Below are positions 27,057 through 36,693 of a stretch of 64,000 bases of DNA, piece after piece. The position numbers were made by a program, and so were the translations under genes. Where the stretch lies: contig NZ_CP115396.1 of NCBI RefSeq assembly GCF_027625995.1, forward strand, positions 4,402,501-4,466,500. Reading direction: 5' to 3'. Position 1 is the stretch's first letter; every line of letters begins with the position of its first letter. This stretch comes from Hymenobacter yonginensis. GTDB lineage: Bacteria > Bacteroidota > Bacteroidia > Cytophagales > Hymenobacteraceae. The notes beneath the pieces were generated by a model. The model ran no database searches. It was not told where the DNA came from and saw nothing but the letters and a program-made list of their open reading frames with translations.

Positions 27057-27148
27057 GTAGCAAGTACTGAGCGTCGGGTAGTCAGACATAGGTACTGATT
27101 ATTGAGCTTCTCACTACCCAATACTTATATCCAGCTACTCATCAGAAG
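27057..27148. repeat. inverted-word element 5 (downstream of sdaAA)
   Basis: Left-arm words GTAGC, AAGTACTGA and GGGTAGT (27057-27082) pair in nested order with ACTACCC (27113-27119), CAATACTT and GCTAC (27134-27138). The element begins at the base after the sdaAA stop. A conventional terminator follows at 27158-27189, so here the element and a terminator stand side by side. Confidence 0.75.
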
Positions 27149-27157
27149 CTGCCACAA

Positions 27158-27189
27158 AAAAGGGCCTTCCCAACTGGGAAGGCCCTTTT
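27158..27189. terminator. bidirectional terminator
   Basis: AAAAGGGCCTTCCC and GGGAAGGCCCTTTT form a perfect 14-bp stem with an AACT loop. A and T runs on the two sides let it serve both sdaAA (plus) and the T9SS gene (minus). Confidence 0.92.
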
Positions 27190-27212
27190 CGTTGCGTTTA
27201 TAAGCCTCGGGC

Positions 27213-30200
27213 TTATTCCTTGGTGATGCGGCGCACATCAAGCCCACCTTCGGTGCGGGCACGCAGGATGTAGACGCCGGCCGGCAGCTGGCGCAGATCC
27301 AGCGTAGCGGTCTGCACGCCGGGCTGGCCCGACAGCGTACGCTCCAGCACCTGCTGGCCTACGGCGTTGTAGACACGCAGCTCCGTGGCTTTGGTATAGC
27401 CGCGCAGCTCCACGGTCAGGTTACCGTCGGGCGTAGGGTTGGGGTACACGCTCAGGGCCGCGCCGGCCAGCGGCTTCACGCTGCTGTTGACGAGCAGCGG
27501 GGCCGAGGGCAGCGAGGCGCAGCCCGTGGCAGCGTTGGTTACCACCACCGTGTACTGGCCAAACTGGGCCGTGGTGTTCACCACGTACGTGGGGTTGGTA
27601 GCGCCGGGAATCAGCGTGCCGTTGAGGTACCACTGGTTGCCCGTAGCGCTGGAGCTGGTGAGCGTGGTGGTGGCCCCGTTGTACACCGGCGACACCGTAG
27701 GCTGGGCCGGACGGGCGTTGATGGTTACCGTGAAGGTAGCCGTAGTAGCAGCGCAGGCGCCCGAAGCTGCCACCGTGTTGGTCACAACGTAGGTGCCAGC
27801 CGTGGAAGTGCCTGGCGTGATAACGCCGGTGGTGGCGTTAATGGTCAGGCCGGTAGGGGCGCTGAACGTGCCAGCGGTAGCGCCGGTGGACAGCGTTGGC
27901 GCGGCCGTGCCGGTAGCGCCGGCGCAATAGGCAGCATTCGCGTAGCTGAACGTCGCTACCGGAGCCGCCGTAATCGTCACGCTGAACGTGGCCGTAGCCG
28001 CGGCGCAACCGCCGGATGCCGCTACCGTGTTGGTCACGGTGTAGGTGCCGGGCGTGCTGGTGCTGGGCGTGATGGCGCCCGTGGTGGCATTGATGCTCAG
28101 GCCCGTAGTGGAGCTGAATGTGCCGGCCGTGGCACCCGTGGCCAGCGTAGCAGCGGCCGCAGTGGTCTGCGAGGCGCAGAAGCTGGTGGCTGCGTAGCTG
28201 AAGCCGGCCGTGGCCGGAGCCGTGATGGTCACGCTGAACGTGGCGGAGGCGGGGCAGGCGGTGCCGGCCGTGTACGTCACGGTGTACGTGCCGGGTGTCG
28301 AGGCCGTCAGGTTGATGGCACCGGTGGCAGCGTCAAGGCTCAGGCCGGTAGGAGCGCTGAACGTACCGCCGCTGGTGCCCGTCACGGTAGCTACCGGGTT
28401 GGTGCCGCTCTGGCAGAACGTGGCAGCGCTGTAGCTGAAGGCAGCCGAGGCGGCCGGCGTAATTGTAACCGACTGCGTGGCCGATACTGCCGGGCAGGCG
28501 CCCGAGGCGGCAACAGCGTAGGTCACGGTGTAGGTGCCGGGCGTGCTGGACGAAGGCGTGATGGCGCCCGTGGTGGCGTCAATGGTCAGGCCGGTAGGGG
28601 CGCTGAACGTGCCGCCCGTAGCTGCACCGCTGGCCAGCGTGGCCGCCACCGGAGCAGTGGAGCTGGCGCAGATGGTTCCGGCGGGGTACGAGAAGGCCAC
28701 CGTGCGCGGCGTGCTCACGATGCTCAGCGGCGTAGCCAGGGTGTTGTTGGCGGCGTTTTCGTCGCCGGTTACGGCCACCGTGGCCGTCAGCGAGTACGTA
28801 CCAGCGGCCGACAGGTCGGCGGTGCCAACCGGCACTACCAGTGAGGCGCCGGGAGCCAGCGTGCCGGTGTTTACCGTGGCGGTCAGGGTCTGGGGCGTGG
28901 CGCCGCCCGTTACGGTAGCCGTAATGGTGGCCGGCGTAACGGCGAAGTCCAGCGCGGTAGCAGCGTTGTTGCGGATCGTGACGGACACGGCCTCCGTGGC
29001 CGAGTAGCAGCCGGCGCCGGCCGTAGGGCCGGTAAGAGCGGCCGTGGCCAGGTCGAGCAGCGCGAATTCGTCGGCCCCGATGTCGGGCGTGTTAGCCGCG
29101 CGGGTCTGGCCATCGAAGTCCACCGTGATACCCGCTACGGGTACGCCGGCGTTGTTGAGGGCCGCGCTGGTGCTGTGCAGGTCCGTGGCCGAAACAAACT
29201 GCGGATCGGCAGTTTTCGAGGTGGCCGGATTGTCCTGGCCAGTTTCGGTGTTGAGGTCGGCCAGCGTGGTGCGGGCAATACCTGCCGGCACCAGGCCGCC
29301 GGTCTGGCCTACCAGGAAGGCAGCGCCCGAACCCACAAAGAAGTCGTTGTTGGAAGACGTCAGGCCTGCGTAGGCACCGGTGGTGCTGCTGTAGGCCAGG
29401 CCCAGGGCCACGCTTTTGCCGGTGCCCGTGGTCTGGGTGATGGCCAGCACGTTGTTGCGGATGTCAACGGTAGGCGTGGTGCCGCCCACTGCCAGCGCGA
29501 AGTTGGGCTGGTTGCCGCCGGTCTGGGTGCCGCTCATGTTTACTGAGTTGAAGGCTACCCGGGTGGTCGAGCCGGTTCCGCCGCCCAAGAAGATGCCCGC
29601 CCCGAAGTCGCCGGCCGTGCCGTTCGACGAAACGCCGGCCACCATGTTGTTGCTGATAACCGACGTGCCCGACGTGGCCGCGGCCAGCGCAATGCCGGCG
29701 GCCGAATAGGTATTGGTCTGCTGCACCGTGCCCACATAGTTGCGGTCAATGGTGGCGTTGGTTACCTCGTTGCCGGCATACACGTTGTTGGTGATGCCAG
29801 TGAAGCCCAGGTTGATGCCCCACACGTCGGCGCTAGCCGCCGAGTTGATGCCATCCACCCGGTTCTGCGTCACCTGAATACCGTCCTCGAACAGGCCGGT
29901 GATGCCGTAGCGCCCGATGGCACCGGTACCCGTCACGGTCATGTCGTTCTGGGTGATGATGGTGCCGGTGTTTTTCACGGTAGCGCTGGGGCCTACCGAG
30001 TAGATACCGAAGGTCGCGCCCGATACCGCATTGTTCTGCACCACGTTGTTGGCGTTGCCGACGGTGTTGGTGGTGGCGGAGAGCATCAGAATGCCGGCCT
30101 GCGCCGTAGCGCCGCCGCTGCCGCTCACCGTCAGGTTGCGGAACGTGTTGTTGGAGGCGTTGTCGGCACCGGAGTTGGGTACCGTCAGCACGATGCCGTT

Positions 30201-33200
30201 GCTGGTGGTGGCCGTGCTGGTGTTGCTCAGCGTCCAGTTGCGGCTGGGGCGTGGGTCGGTGCCGGAAATGGTGCCGCCGCTGTTGCCGTCAAGTATTACG
30301 TAGTCGGCGCCTACCAGCGCAATCAGCGCCGTGGCGTTGCTGCCCGTCAGGCTGGTCGAGAGGCCGGACACGGGTTTGATGGTGAGCGTGTTGGTGGCCG
30401 AAGCCGTGGTGTTGTTGGAAATCAGAATCGGGAACGTCTCAGCCGGGCCGTAGCTGGTATCCAGCAGCAGGAACGTCACGGGGCCGGCCAGCAGGTTGTT
30501 GCTGTAGGCCTGCGTGGCCGCCGTCAGGGTGGCGTAGGTGCGGGTGGGGTCAGGCGAAGTGCCCGTGCCCACGTAGTAGGTGCCGCTGAGCTGGCCCTGA
30601 ATCAGGAACTGATACACGCTGGTTGGCGCCGTAGTGAACGTGCCGCCCGCAGGGTTGCTGCTCACGTTGGCGTTGGTGCTGGCATCCTGCGCCACCACGT
30701 AGTACTGAATGGCATCGAAGCCCGAAACGCCGCCCACCAGGGCAAAATCAAACGTGAACGTGTACACGTCGCCGCTCACGCTGCTGGCTGTCACGCTCTG
30801 GAACGCGCCGCTGTTGCCCTTGCGGAAAAACAGCCGCGGGGCGTTGGCGCCGGTGGCAATCCCGCTGGCATCCACAATCGTGACGGACAGAGTCCGGTTG
30901 GCGGTGCTGGTCGTGTTGCTGAGGGGAGTCAGGGTGATGACCGGTACGCTCATGTCAAGCGGCACAAAAGTGCCCTCGTCGGCCCCGATATCGGGTAGCG
31001 TCCCACGGGTTTCGCCGTCGTAGTCCACGGTCAGGCCGCTGATGGGAGCAGCGGCGCTTTCCGCCTGCGTGGGCACGGAAGGACTCAGATGCAGGAAGCC
31101 CGCAGCCGTTCCGGTGGTGCTCACAAACGTCGGGTTTTCCGTCAGCGAGTTCTGCTCGCGCGCGGCCACGTAGGCGCGGTAGGCGGCCAGCGTCTGCTGC
31201 GGGTTGGCCAGGGTGGTTGTGCCCTCGGCGTAAATCAGGTTGGCCGCACCGGGCGTGCCGGCGTAGTAGATGTTGTTGTTGGTGGTGCCAGCCAGGCTGC
31301 TGCCCGGCGCGGCCGTGTAGCGCAGTGCCACCGTAGCGCCGCCCGTGCTGCCCGGCGTGGAGTTGTTCACCACCAGGTTGTTGCGCAGGTCCACTACCGG
31401 CACCAGGGACGCCGCGTAGATGCCCGACGTGCCAAAAGTGGCCGAGGACGACACCGCCGCCAGGTACAGCGTGTTGTAGTACAGGTTGACGTTGGTGCCG
31501 CTGTTGATGAACACCCCGCTCACGGCATTCATGCCGCTGGAAGTCGGGGCCGTCAGGTCGCCGATCAGGTTGTTGCTGGCCGTAATGGCCGAGCCGGTGC
31601 TCAGAAACAGGCCATACACTGTGCCGGCCGTAGCGGCGGCGGAGAGGCCGTAGATCTTGTTGCGCGAAATGCTCACCGAGTTGCCGGCAATCGACTGAAT
31701 GCCGTACACCGTGCCGCCTACCGCTAGACTCAGATTGCCGATGACGTTCTGGCTGACGAGCTTGGTGGTGGTGCTGGCCGGGTTGGTCAGAATACCACTG
31801 ATGGCCGAAGTCGACGAGGACGTGCTGCCCTCCACCGAGAGGTTGGTGATGATGTTGTTGGTCACCGTTTCCGAAGGCGGCGAGCTGAAGTTGTAGTACC
31901 CGTTTAGGGTGGAGCTGCTCGTGCCGCTCGATACAATGCGGTTGTTGCTGATGGTGTTGCCCGAGGCCGTAACGGCCGCCGTGCCCGCACTGATGCAGAA
32001 CATAGTGCCGCTGGTACTGGCCGTCGAGCCACCTTTGGTATTGCCGCTGAGCTGATTGTTGAGGATGTTGAGCGTTGTGGGGCCGCTGCCCGATATCAGG
32101 TAGAATGCCCCCGTGCCCGGCACCGTGTTGTTGCTGACGGTATTGCCCGAGATATTGACCGTGCCCGCCGTGGCTGAGTTATACAGGCCGTAGAAAATGC
32201 CGCTCGTGGCCGTGGTGTAGGTGCAACCCGTCACGGTATTGCCCGTGATGTTGATGGTGTTGGTCGTGCCCGTCGCTCCGATGCCGCTCTCGATGCCCGA
32301 CAGCTGCGACGTGGTGGCGCCGCTGGCCAGGGTCACGGTGTTGTTGAGGAAGTCGAGGCTGGCGGCGGCGCCGGCGTTGCCGTAGATGCCGCGCAGCGTG
32401 CTCGTGACGGTGGAAGCCGCTACCGGCGTCGAGGCCGTGGCCGAAGTGTAGTTGGCCGTGCTGTTGACCAGGTTGTTGGCCACTTTGTAGCCGTTCTGGT
32501 AGTTGCCGCCAATGCCCCATCCCGAAGCCGAGCCGCCGAAGTTGCCGACGGTGTTGCCGGCTGCCGCGCCGGCGGGCGTCAGGCCCACCTGGTTGTTCTG
32601 GTCGAAGTTGGCCAGTGGCGTAGTGGCACTGCCCGCCGAGAAGTCAATGCCTTTCAGAGCATTGCTCACCACGTTGCCGTACACCAGGTTGTTGGAGTTG
32701 GCGCCGGCCGGGCTGGTGGCCGGTATTGCCGTAGCGCTGGCCGTGCCCGAAGCCAGCCCCGCAATACCGATGGTAGCGGCATTGGTCTTGTTGAGCGTCA
32801 CCACGCAGTTGCGGATGATGTTGTTCTGGCAGCCATCCGTAGCCGAAGCCCGAAACAGCCCGTAGCCAAACTCCATCTGCGTGGTTGTGGTGGTATTGGT
32901 GGCGCTTTCCGCCACATCAAGGCCGTCAAACGTCACGTAGTCGGCCCCCGAAAGCCGGATGATGCCATCGGTGGTGGTGCTGGCCCCGGCGCCGGCCGTG
33001 ATGAGCGGATTGGCCCCGGTCCCGGCTTTTTGGAACACGATTGGGTTAGCCGCCGTGCCGCTCGCCGTCAGCGTGAGGTTGGCGGCGGTTTCGGTGTAGC
33101 CCGCCGCAATGTTGATGGTGACCCCGCCCGCCGGCACGCCGTTGGTATTCAGGTCGGTGATGGCCGCCGCTAGGGTGGCATAGTCACCCGGCAGGGTGCG

Positions 33201-33341
33201 CACCGTCTGGGCCTGGGCCGCCGTGGCCCCCAGCAGACCCAGCAGGGCCAGCAGCGGCAGGCGCCGCTGCCAGCGGCCGGTTTGCAGCCCCGGGGCGGGG
33301 TGGGTCCCGTCGGTGGCTGCTGTTAGTAAAGATGTAAGCAT
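27213..33341 (-). CDS. giant beta-helix T9SS-exported surface protein
   Basis: This 2042-residue secreted protein has a signal peptide ending ATAAQAQ at about 45. Two long right-handed beta-helix regions (about 45-800 and 970-1420) consist of Asn/Thr-rich turns such as NNTVTLASGATTSQL and ISGNTVSNNTV. An Ig-like stretch lies between them and a CARDB-like domain follows (about 1430-1540). Four tandem modules of 75-85 residues come next (about 1540-1875), each with a conserved FSY opening, one early and one late cysteine, and GTFSAPTGL then TPGTYTVT. An Ig-like domain and a T9SS type-A sorting domain (about 1965-2042, LSVYPNPTPDGNL, GVYILRART) close the chain. The architecture suggests an adhesin or polysaccharide-binding filament. 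No catalytic residues could be assigned. Confidence 0.88.
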   Translation of the reverse strand: MLTSLLTAATDGTHPAPGLQTGRWQRRLPLLALLGLLGATAAQAQTVRTLPGDYATLAAAITDLNTNGVPAGGVTINIAAGYTETAANLTLTASGTAANPIVFQKAGTGANPLITAGAGASTTTDGIIRLSGADYVTFDGLDVAESATNTTTTTQMEFGYGLFRASATDGCQNNIIRNCVVTLNKTNAATIGIAGLASGTASATAIPATSPAGANSNNLVYGNVVSNALKGIDFSAGSATTPLANFDQNNQVGLTPAGAAAGNTVGNFGGSASGWGIGGNYQNGYKVANNLVNSTANYTSATASTPVAASTVTSTLRGIYGNAGAAASLDFLNNTVTLASGATTSQLSGIESGIGATGTTNTINITGNTVTGCTYTTATSGIFYGLYNSATAGTVNISGNTVSNNTVPGTGAFYLISGSGPTTLNILNNQLSGNTKGGSTASTSGTMFCISAGTAAVTASGNTISNNRIVSSGTSSSTLNGYYNFSSPPSETVTNNIITNLSVEGSTSSSTSAISGILTNPASTTTKLVSQNVIGNLSLAVGGTVYGIQSIAGNSVSISRNKIYGLSAAATAGTVYGLFLSTGSAITASNNLIGDLTAPTSSGMNAVSGVFINSGTNVNLYYNTLYLAAVSSSATFGTSGIYAASLVPVVDLRNNLVVNNSTPGSTGGATVALRYTAAPGSSLAGTTNNNIYYAGTPGAANLIYAEGTTTLANPQQTLAAYRAYVAAREQNSLTENPTFVSTTGTAAGFLHLSPSVPTQAESAAAPISGLTVDYDGETRGTLPDIGADEGTFVPLDMSVPVITLTPLSNTTSTANRTLSVTIVDASGIATGANAPRLFFRKGNSGAFQSVTASSVSGDVYTFTFDFALVGGVSGFDAIQYYVVAQDASTNANVSSNPAGGTFTTAPTSVYQFLIQGQLSGTYYVGTGTSPDPTRTYATLTAATQAYSNNLLAGPVTFLLLDTSYGPAETFPILISNNTTASATNTLTIKPVSGLSTSLTGSNATALIALVGADYVILDGNSGGTISGTDPRPSRNWTLSNTSTATTSNGIVLTVPNSGADNASNNTFRNLTVSGSGGATAQAGILMLSATTNTVGNANNVVQNNAVSGATFGIYSVGPSATVKNTGTIITQNDMTVTGTGAIGRYGITGLFEDGIQVTQNRVDGINSAASADVWGINLGFTGITNNVYAGNEVTNATIDRNYVGTVQQTNTYSAAGIALAAATSGTSVISNNMVAGVSSNGTAGDFGAGIFLGGGTGSTTRVAFNSVNMSGTQTGGNQPNFALAVGGTTPTVDIRNNVLAITQTTGTGKSVALGLAYSSTTGAYAGLTSSNNDFFVGSGAAFLVGQTGGLVPAGIARTTLADLNTETGQDNPATSKTADPQFVSATDLHSTSAALNNAGVPVAGITVDFDGQTRAANTPDIGADEFALLDLATAALTGPTAGAGCYSATEAVSVTIRNNAATALDFAVTPATITATVTGGATPQTLTATVNTGTLAPGASLVVPVGTADLSAAGTYSLTATVAVTGDENAANNTLATPLSIVSTPRTVAFSYPAGTICASSTAPVAATLASGAATGGTFSAPTGLTIDATTGAITPSSSTPGTYTVTYAVAASGACPAVSATQSVTITPAASAAFSYSAATFCQSGTNPVATVTGTSGGTFSAPTGLSLDAATGAINLTASTPGTYTVTYTAGTACPASATFSVTITAPATAGFSYAATSFCASQTTAAAATLATGATAGTFSSTTGLSINATTGAITPSTSTPGTYTVTNTVAASGGCAAATATFSVTITAAPVATFSYANAAYCAGATGTAAPTLSTGATAGTFSAPTGLTINATTGVITPGTSTAGTYVVTNTVAASGACAATTATFTVTINARPAQPTVSPVYNGATTTLTSSSATGNQWYLNGTLIPGATNPTYVVNTTAQFGQYTVVVTNAATGCASLPSAPLLVNSSVKPLAGAALSVYPNPTPDGNLTVELRGYTKATELRVYNAVGQQVLERTLSGQPGVQTATLDLRQLPAGVYILRARTEGGLDVRRITKE
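27717..28720 (-). repeat. four tandem modules within the beta-helix T9SS protein
   Basis: Four successive units of about 230-255 bases encode the same module: FSY, a cysteine within ten residues, GTFSAPTGL or a variant, ATTGAITPSTSTPGTYTVT, a second cysteine and SVTIT. Units three and four share the longest identical runs, suggesting recent duplication. Confidence 0.85.
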
Positions 33342-33731
33342 AGAAAAGAAAAAGAGGGTAAAAAAAGAGGAAGCAAAGCAGGTAGGCGGGTGCGCTCGGC
33401 AAAGCCTCAGCAGCGGGTAGGGCTACTGGGCGGCGGAGCCGGCGAAACGCGTGAACAATCAGAGAAGATGCGGCATAAAGAAGGGCCAGAAGAGGGCGGA
33501 AGTATAATAAAGCCCTGATTGCATATTCATGGGATAAATACAGTATGGGCGGCGTAAAGTACAGGTTTCGCGTCACTATCCAATAGCGTTCTTTGAGGTG
33601 CAACTGCCTGACAGGCTGCCGTAAAATCCAAAGCGGCCCTGGCATACGCCAGGGCCGCTTTGCAGCAATGAAAATGAGGCCGAAGGAGCAGTTTGCGGAG
33701 GCTTCCGCAATAGCCGGCGGTTCAGTTGTAT
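33342..33731. other. 390-base gap upstream of the beta-helix gene
   Basis: Read on the minus strand, the part next to the start codon is a pyrimidine-rich leader (CTTTTTCTTTTCT just before ATG). The middle is moderately AT-rich and holds no consensus -7 box that I trust. The far end holds the terminator of the next minus-strand gene. No gene is supported here. Confidence 0.6.
33630..33661 (-). terminator. terminator after the channel-like gene
   Basis: AAAGCGGCCCTGGC and GCCAGGGCCGCTTT form a perfect 14-bp stem around an ATAC loop, followed on the minus strand by a T-rich stretch. It lies 71 bases past the stop of the minus-strand gene. Confidence 0.8.
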
Positions 33732-34781
33732 CTACAGGTCCTTTACCGCCGGCGCCATGGTGATGCGGCCCAGAAACTCCAGAGCCGTAGTGTAACGGCT
33801 GCGCAGCTCGTGGTAGTGCTGCCAGGCCTCGTCGCGGTTGGCCCGCAATGGCAGGCCGCCTTCCGTCAGCGTGGTATACGCCTCGTTGAAGGCAGTGCGG
33901 GCCGGGTCGTCCAGCGGATCATTATCGGGCAGCAGCTCGCTGGGCTCTGTGTGAATGTCGTCGCTGAAAAAGCGGAAAATCCGGTTTATCGACAGGCAGC
34001 CGGCCTTGAAGGTCAGTTCTGCCTGCTGGTCGTGGGGGCCGTCTGAGGTGCTGAACAGCAGGGCCGCCGAATCCAGAATCAGCGCCGCCGTAGTCACCCA
34101 GGAGCGCCCCGGCTGCGGCGAGCGAAAAAACGACAGAATCGGCAGCGACGTGTGGCTTTCCTCCAACTCCATAAACCAGCCTTCCCAGGCTTCCCACTGG
34201 GCCGTGTCGGGCGCTTGCACATCGCGGCGGTGCAGCCACAGCAGCAGCGCGCTGGCGGTAGGTGGGGCGCCGGCCCGCAGCTCCACCCTAGACACCATCA
34301 TCTCGCGCCGCGAAAAGGCTTGGTAGATGGTAGGTAGGTAGGAGATGAGCAGCGTGAGCAGCAGCAAGCCCAGCGTGGCCTCGGCAAAGGTGAAAACGGT
34401 GACGATGGGGCCGCGCGTTTTGTGGGTGCCCAGCGTGAGCAGAGAGCTGCCGCTGAGCTGAAAACAGTCCAGCCAGTCGCCCTCATTCATGCCCCAGTAG
34501 ATACCGGTAAACCCGACAGCCACTACCGCCAGCCACACCACCGGCAGGGCCACCAGCGCCACGGGCGCGTAGTGGGCCTGCACCCGGTCGCGCCCGCTGA
34601 AGGTTTTGTGCCGGGAGGCGGCCAGGTCGAACACCGTGCGCAGCGCCCGGAACACATAGGCATTCAGCTTCACCACCTCGTTGCGCGGCAGCACAAACGA
34701 GCGGATAGCGGCCGAGAGCGTGAGAATGACCAGGAGCACACCAGCCGCAAAAGCCAGCGCGTGCAGCGCGTAATAGAGCAT
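33732..34781 (-). CDS. ion-channel-like membrane protein
   Basis: This 349-residue protein has predicted membrane helices near 4-24, 72-92 and 128-148. Between the second and third lies a re-entrant-like segment, LDCFQLSGSSLLTLGTHKT (about 105-123), which resembles the pore helix and filter position of two-helix potassium channels but lacks a true TVGYG-type filter. The C-terminal 190 residues are soluble and mostly helical, with a WEGWFMELEESHTSLPIL run. It may be a divergent cation channel or a non-channel relative. A terminator on the same strand separates it from lutB. Confidence 0.6.
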   Translation of the reverse strand: MLYYALHALAFAAGVLLVILTLSAAIRSFVLPRNEVVKLNAYVFRALRTVFDLAASRHKTFSGRDRVQAHYAPVALVALPVVWLAVVAVGFTGIYWGMNEGDWLDCFQLSGSSLLTLGTHKTRGPIVTVFTFAEATLGLLLLTLLISYLPTIYQAFSRREMMVSRVELRAGAPPTASALLLWLHRRDVQAPDTAQWEAWEGWFMELEESHTSLPILSFFRSPQPGRSWVTTAALILDSAALLFSTSDGPHDQQAELTFKAGCLSINRIFRFFSDDIHTEPSELLPDNDPLDDPARTAFNEAYTTLTEGGLPLRANRDEAWQHYHELRSRYTTALEFLGRITMAPAVKDL

Positions 34782-34791
34782 AGAAAAGCAA

Positions 34792-34817
34792 AACCGCCAC
34801 CCAGGCGGGTGGCGGTT
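34792..34817 (-). terminator. terminator after lutB
   Basis: AACCGCCACCC and GGGTGGCGGTT pair perfectly around a four-base loop. On the minus strand TTGCTTTT follows, leading directly to the start of the next gene at 34781. Confidence 0.85.
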
Positions 34818-34875
34818 GTTGTACTGTGTTGTGTGTGATAGGGTTGGCGGGCGGCCATAATGGGCTTGCCCAGCG

Positions 34876-36255
34876 CTACCCCCGCGCCTTCCACATCTTC
34901 CGGAACGACTGCGGGGCCACTTCCAGGGCGTCGCGGCGCTTGCTCCAGCCTACTTGGCTGAGCAGGCGCAGCAGCACCCAGTTTTTGGCGCGGGCCGGCA
35001 ATAGGTCCAGCAGGCGGCGGTTTTTCATGGCCAGCAGCCACAGCCGGATGGCCGTGCGCTCTTCTTTGTCGGTGAGGTTTTCGCGCACGGCCTGCTGGCG
35101 GTTTTGCAGCAGCAGGTTATGAATCGGAATCTTGACCGGGCACACCGAGGTGCAGGCGCCGCACAGGCTGCTAGCGTAGCTCAAGTGCTTATTATCGGCC
35201 ATGCCGGCCAGGTGCGGGCTGATAACCGAGCCGATGGGGCCGGAGTAGGTGGTTTCGTAGGTGTGGCCGCCGATGTTCTTGTACACCGGGCAGATGTTGA
35301 GGCAGGCCCCGCAGCGGATGCAGTGCAGCGCCTCGCGCTGGGCGGGCTGGGCCAGTAGGTTGGTGCGGCCGTTGTCGAGCAGCACCACAATCATTTCGTC
35401 GGGGCCGTCTTTTTCCAGCGGCTGGCGCGGGCCAGTATAGATGGTGTTGTATACCGTCACCTGCTGGCCGGTGCCGCTGGTGCTGAGCAGGGGCCAGAAC
35501 AAAGCTAGGTCCTCCAGCTTCGGAATCACCTTCTCGATGCCCACAATGGCAATATGGGTGCGCGGAAAGGTGGCCGAGAGGCGGGCGTTGCCTTCGTTTT
35601 CGGTTACGGCCACTGCACCGGTATCCGCAATCAGGAAGTTGCCGCCCGTGATGCCCACTTCCGCCGAGGTGTACTTGTTGCGCAGCAGATGGCGCGCCGT
35701 GAGCACCAGCTTCTGGGCGTCGTCGGTGTACTCGATGCCGAGGTGCTTGACGAAGATGTCGGCAATATCGAGCTTGCTCAGGTGCATGGCCGGCGTCACG
35801 ATATGGTAGGGCCGCTCGCCGTTCAACTGCACAATGAACTCGCCCAGGTCCGTCTCCACCGACTCGATGCCGTTCTGCTCCAGAAAGTGGTTGAGGTGGA
35901 TTTCCTCGGTGGTCATGCTCTTGGCCTTCACCACGGTGCGGGCGTGGCGCCGGCTCATGATCTTGCCGATTTCGCGCAGGGCCTCGTCGGCGTCCCGCGC
36001 CCAAATCACCTTGCCGCCGCGGGCCGTGAAGTTGCGCTCAAACTCCAGCAGGTAATCGTCGAGGTGGTTGATGGCCTGCGCCTTCAGGTACGACGCCCGT
36101 TCGCGGGCCAGCTCGTGGTCGTGGTAGAAGCCCAGCCCGGTGGTCACGGCCGCGTTGTACTTCCCGATATTGAAGCGGATTTTGCGGCGGTGCTCCAGGT
36201 CGAAGGCCTTGTTCTCGCTGTCGAGCTGAAACTGACTGGATTTCGTGGCTATCAT
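34876..36255 (-). CDS. lutB: LutB-type iron-sulfur lactate utilisation protein
   Basis: This 459-residue protein belongs to the LutB/LldF family. The N-terminal domain is the LutB-type DUF162 fold (ARDADEALREIGKIMSRR; KSMTTEEIHLNHFLEQNGIE). The C-terminal part carries two [4Fe-4S] motifs, CIRCGACLNICPVY and CGACTSVCPVKIP. LutABC oxidises L-lactate to pyruvate. Here lutB stands alone: neither lutA nor lutC is adjacent. The partner subunits must be elsewhere, or the protein works in another electron-transfer complex. It is divergent from the small gene at 36303. Confidence 0.9.
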   Translation of the reverse strand: MIATKSSQFQLDSENKAFDLEHRRKIRFNIGKYNAAVTTGLGFYHDHELARERASYLKAQAINHLDDYLLEFERNFTARGGKVIWARDADEALREIGKIMSRRHARTVVKAKSMTTEEIHLNHFLEQNGIESVETDLGEFIVQLNGERPYHIVTPAMHLSKLDIADIFVKHLGIEYTDDAQKLVLTARHLLRNKYTSAEVGITGGNFLIADTGAVAVTENEGNARLSATFPRTHIAIVGIEKVIPKLEDLALFWPLLSTSGTGQQVTVYNTIYTGPRQPLEKDGPDEMIVVLLDNGRTNLLAQPAQREALHCIRCGACLNICPVYKNIGGHTYETTYSGPIGSVISPHLAGMADNKHLSYASSLCGACTSVCPVKIPIHNLLLQNRQQAVRENLTDKEERTAIRLWLLAMKNRRLLDLLPARAKNWVLLRLLSQVGWSKRRDALEVAPQSFRKMWKARG

Positions 36256-36302
36256 GGCGGTACGCTGAAATTACTCCTGCAAATTACTCAATCAACCCCA
36301 GC

Positions 36303-36689
36303 ATGACATCTGTCGTCATCCCACAGCCCTTGCCACCCGACGGCTTCCCGGTGCCCATAGCCCGGATCGACAGCGCCTTCCGGCTGCTGGGGTTTCTGCC
36401 CGGCTACTCCCACAACGACCTCACGTGCCGGCTGGTACTGCACGAAACGCACTGGGAAATCAAGATACTGACCACGCAGCAGCATTCCTACCCGGCTATA
36501 AAGCAAGTGGATTTCAAGCCCGAAAGTTTCTGGAGTGGCGCGCGGGTGCTGCTCAGCGTGCAGCCCGACCACCTCGAATACACAATAAAACCCTCGTCCG
36601 GGGCTGTTGCCAGAGCCTTGCTCCGGTTCTGCCTCGAACGAGGGCTAACACTGACGCCGGCTGCCCGCCAGCAGGCGCTGGCCGGCTAG
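36303..36689 (+). CDS. small unknown protein
   Basis: This 128-residue protein has no motif I recognise. It starts with a Pro-rich head (MTSVVIPQPLPPDGFPVP), then a mixed alpha/beta segment with LTCRLVLHETHWEIKILTTQ and a helix near the end (ALLRFCLERGLTLTPAAR). Codon composition matches neighbouring genes, and it fits exactly between lutB (47 bases) and the convergent M28 gene (four bases between stops), which supports its being real. No membrane helix or signal peptide was found. Confidence 0.6.
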   Translation: MTSVVIPQPLPPDGFPVPIARIDSAFRLLGFLPGYSHNDLTCRLVLHETHWEIKILTTQQHSYPAIKQVDFKPESFWSGARVLLSVQPDHLEYTIKPSSGAVARALLRFCLERGLTLTPAARQQALAG

Positions 36690-36693
36690 GGCG

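Noticed and set aside
36288-36572. A minus-strand frame opposite the small gene at 36303
   Set aside because: The plus-strand frame is longer, starts cleanly and fits the neighbours' spacing. The minus frame overlaps the lutB promoter region.
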